From the NCBI GenBank assembly GCA_002270465.1, contig NQOF01000005.1, positions 1 to 64,000 of the forward strand: 64,000 nt of DNA, in the 5' to 3' direction. The notes beneath the pieces were generated by a model. The model saw nothing but the letters and a program-made list of their open reading frames with translations, had not been told where the DNA came from and did not search any database. Made by a program: the position numbers and the translations under genes. The stretch comes from Blautia hominis. GTDB lineage: Bacteria > Bacillota > Clostridia > Lachnospirales > Lachnospiraceae. This document shows positions 63,832 to 64,000 of the stretch, piece after piece; position 1 is the first letter of the stretch; the number at the start of each line of letters is the position of its first letter.

Positions 63832-64000
63832 CTAAAATTCGTCCCAATATTGCTCAGGATTTCTTCCTTTCTGTTCGATCACCCCCGCGTTTTCCGTATA
63901 CTCCGGAAGGATTTTCTCCACTGTAATTTCAAATCTCCAGCAGTCTCCAAAATCAAAAAGGTATTCAAACTTCATCTTTTCATACAGCAGTATCTCCTGC
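63832..64000 (-). CDS. pRiA4b ORF-3-like protein, C-terminal part (cut by window edge)
   Basis: The last 55 codons of a frame entering from the right edge: LYEKMKFEYLFDFGDCWRF, then EITVEKILPE and a C-terminal QYWDEF before TAG. The YxFDFGDxW pattern is the hallmark of the PRiA4_ORF3 (IS1096 TnpR-like) family, of unknown function. Start lies outside the window. Confidence 0.75.
   Translation of the reverse strand, partial: QEILLYEKMKFEYLFDFGDCWRFEITVEKILPEYTENAGVIEQKGRNPEQYWDEF

Overview
The window looks like chromosomal DNA of a gut, spore-forming Lachnospiraceae close to Blautia. Supporting signs are spore genes (SpoIIR, a GerA/GerB/GerC-type operon, SipL with SPOCS and LysM domains), Gram-positive AGGAGG ribosome-binding sites, lipobox lipoproteins, and many Lachnospiraceae-style conserved hypothetical genes. 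No rRNA, tRNA, phage module or transposase gene was seen. The species is inferred.

Layout. 1-5.6 kb (+ strand): murC, a five-site DnaA-box cluster, a DnaD-domain primosome gene, a DnaC/DnaI-like helicase loader and a long PRPP synthetase. 5.6-13.8 kb (-): a sugar-use locus with a GHL6/GH151-like glycosidase, a YesM/YesN-type two-component system, and a CUT1 ABC transporter (binding protein and two permeases). 13.9-18 kb (-): asnS with a YhaO/YhaN-like nuclease-ATPase pair. 18.2-21.9 kb: an ECF sigma factor with a membrane beta-propeller partner, diverging from an XRE regulator and small membrane protein whose promoter carries three operator-like repeats at 23-bp pitch. 22-33 kb: M29 aminopeptidase, an unrecognised 819-aa surface protein, a methyltransferase, a MecA_N-type penicillin-binding protein with a partner lipoprotein, and a lipoprotein trigger-factor homologue. 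33-42.5 kb (-): DUF1934 gene, murI, spoIIR, gerABC-like operon, GntR regulator, ispE, sipL, PrcB-like lipoprotein. 42.5-43.8 kb is non-coding, with G-rich repeats, a long hairpin with perfect 39-bp arms and a 40-bp tandem array. 43.8-48 kb: two MATE transporters flanking plsC. 48-59.8 kb: an AAA/PD-(D/E)XK protein and a complete type I-C CRISPR-Cas system (cas3-cas5-cas8c-cas7-cas4-cas1-cas2, 23 repeats). 60-63.5 kb (+): an iron/aminoethylphosphonate-type ABC transporter. The right edge cuts a pRiA4b ORF-3-like gene.

The best hidden signals are these. (1) A family of small intergenic elements beginning GTAAC; two copies have inverted ends and perfect 8-bp target-site duplications. Removing one restores an ATGA gene overlap, and the other has shortened a nuclease gene by two codons. 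(2) A perfect Shine-Dalgarno sequence inside cas8c, followed by in-frame TTG codons, that would give a separate Cas11c small subunit of about 132 aa. (3) Clustered DnaA boxes upstream of helicase-loading genes. (4) The long hairpin and the tandem array at 42.6-43.4 kb.
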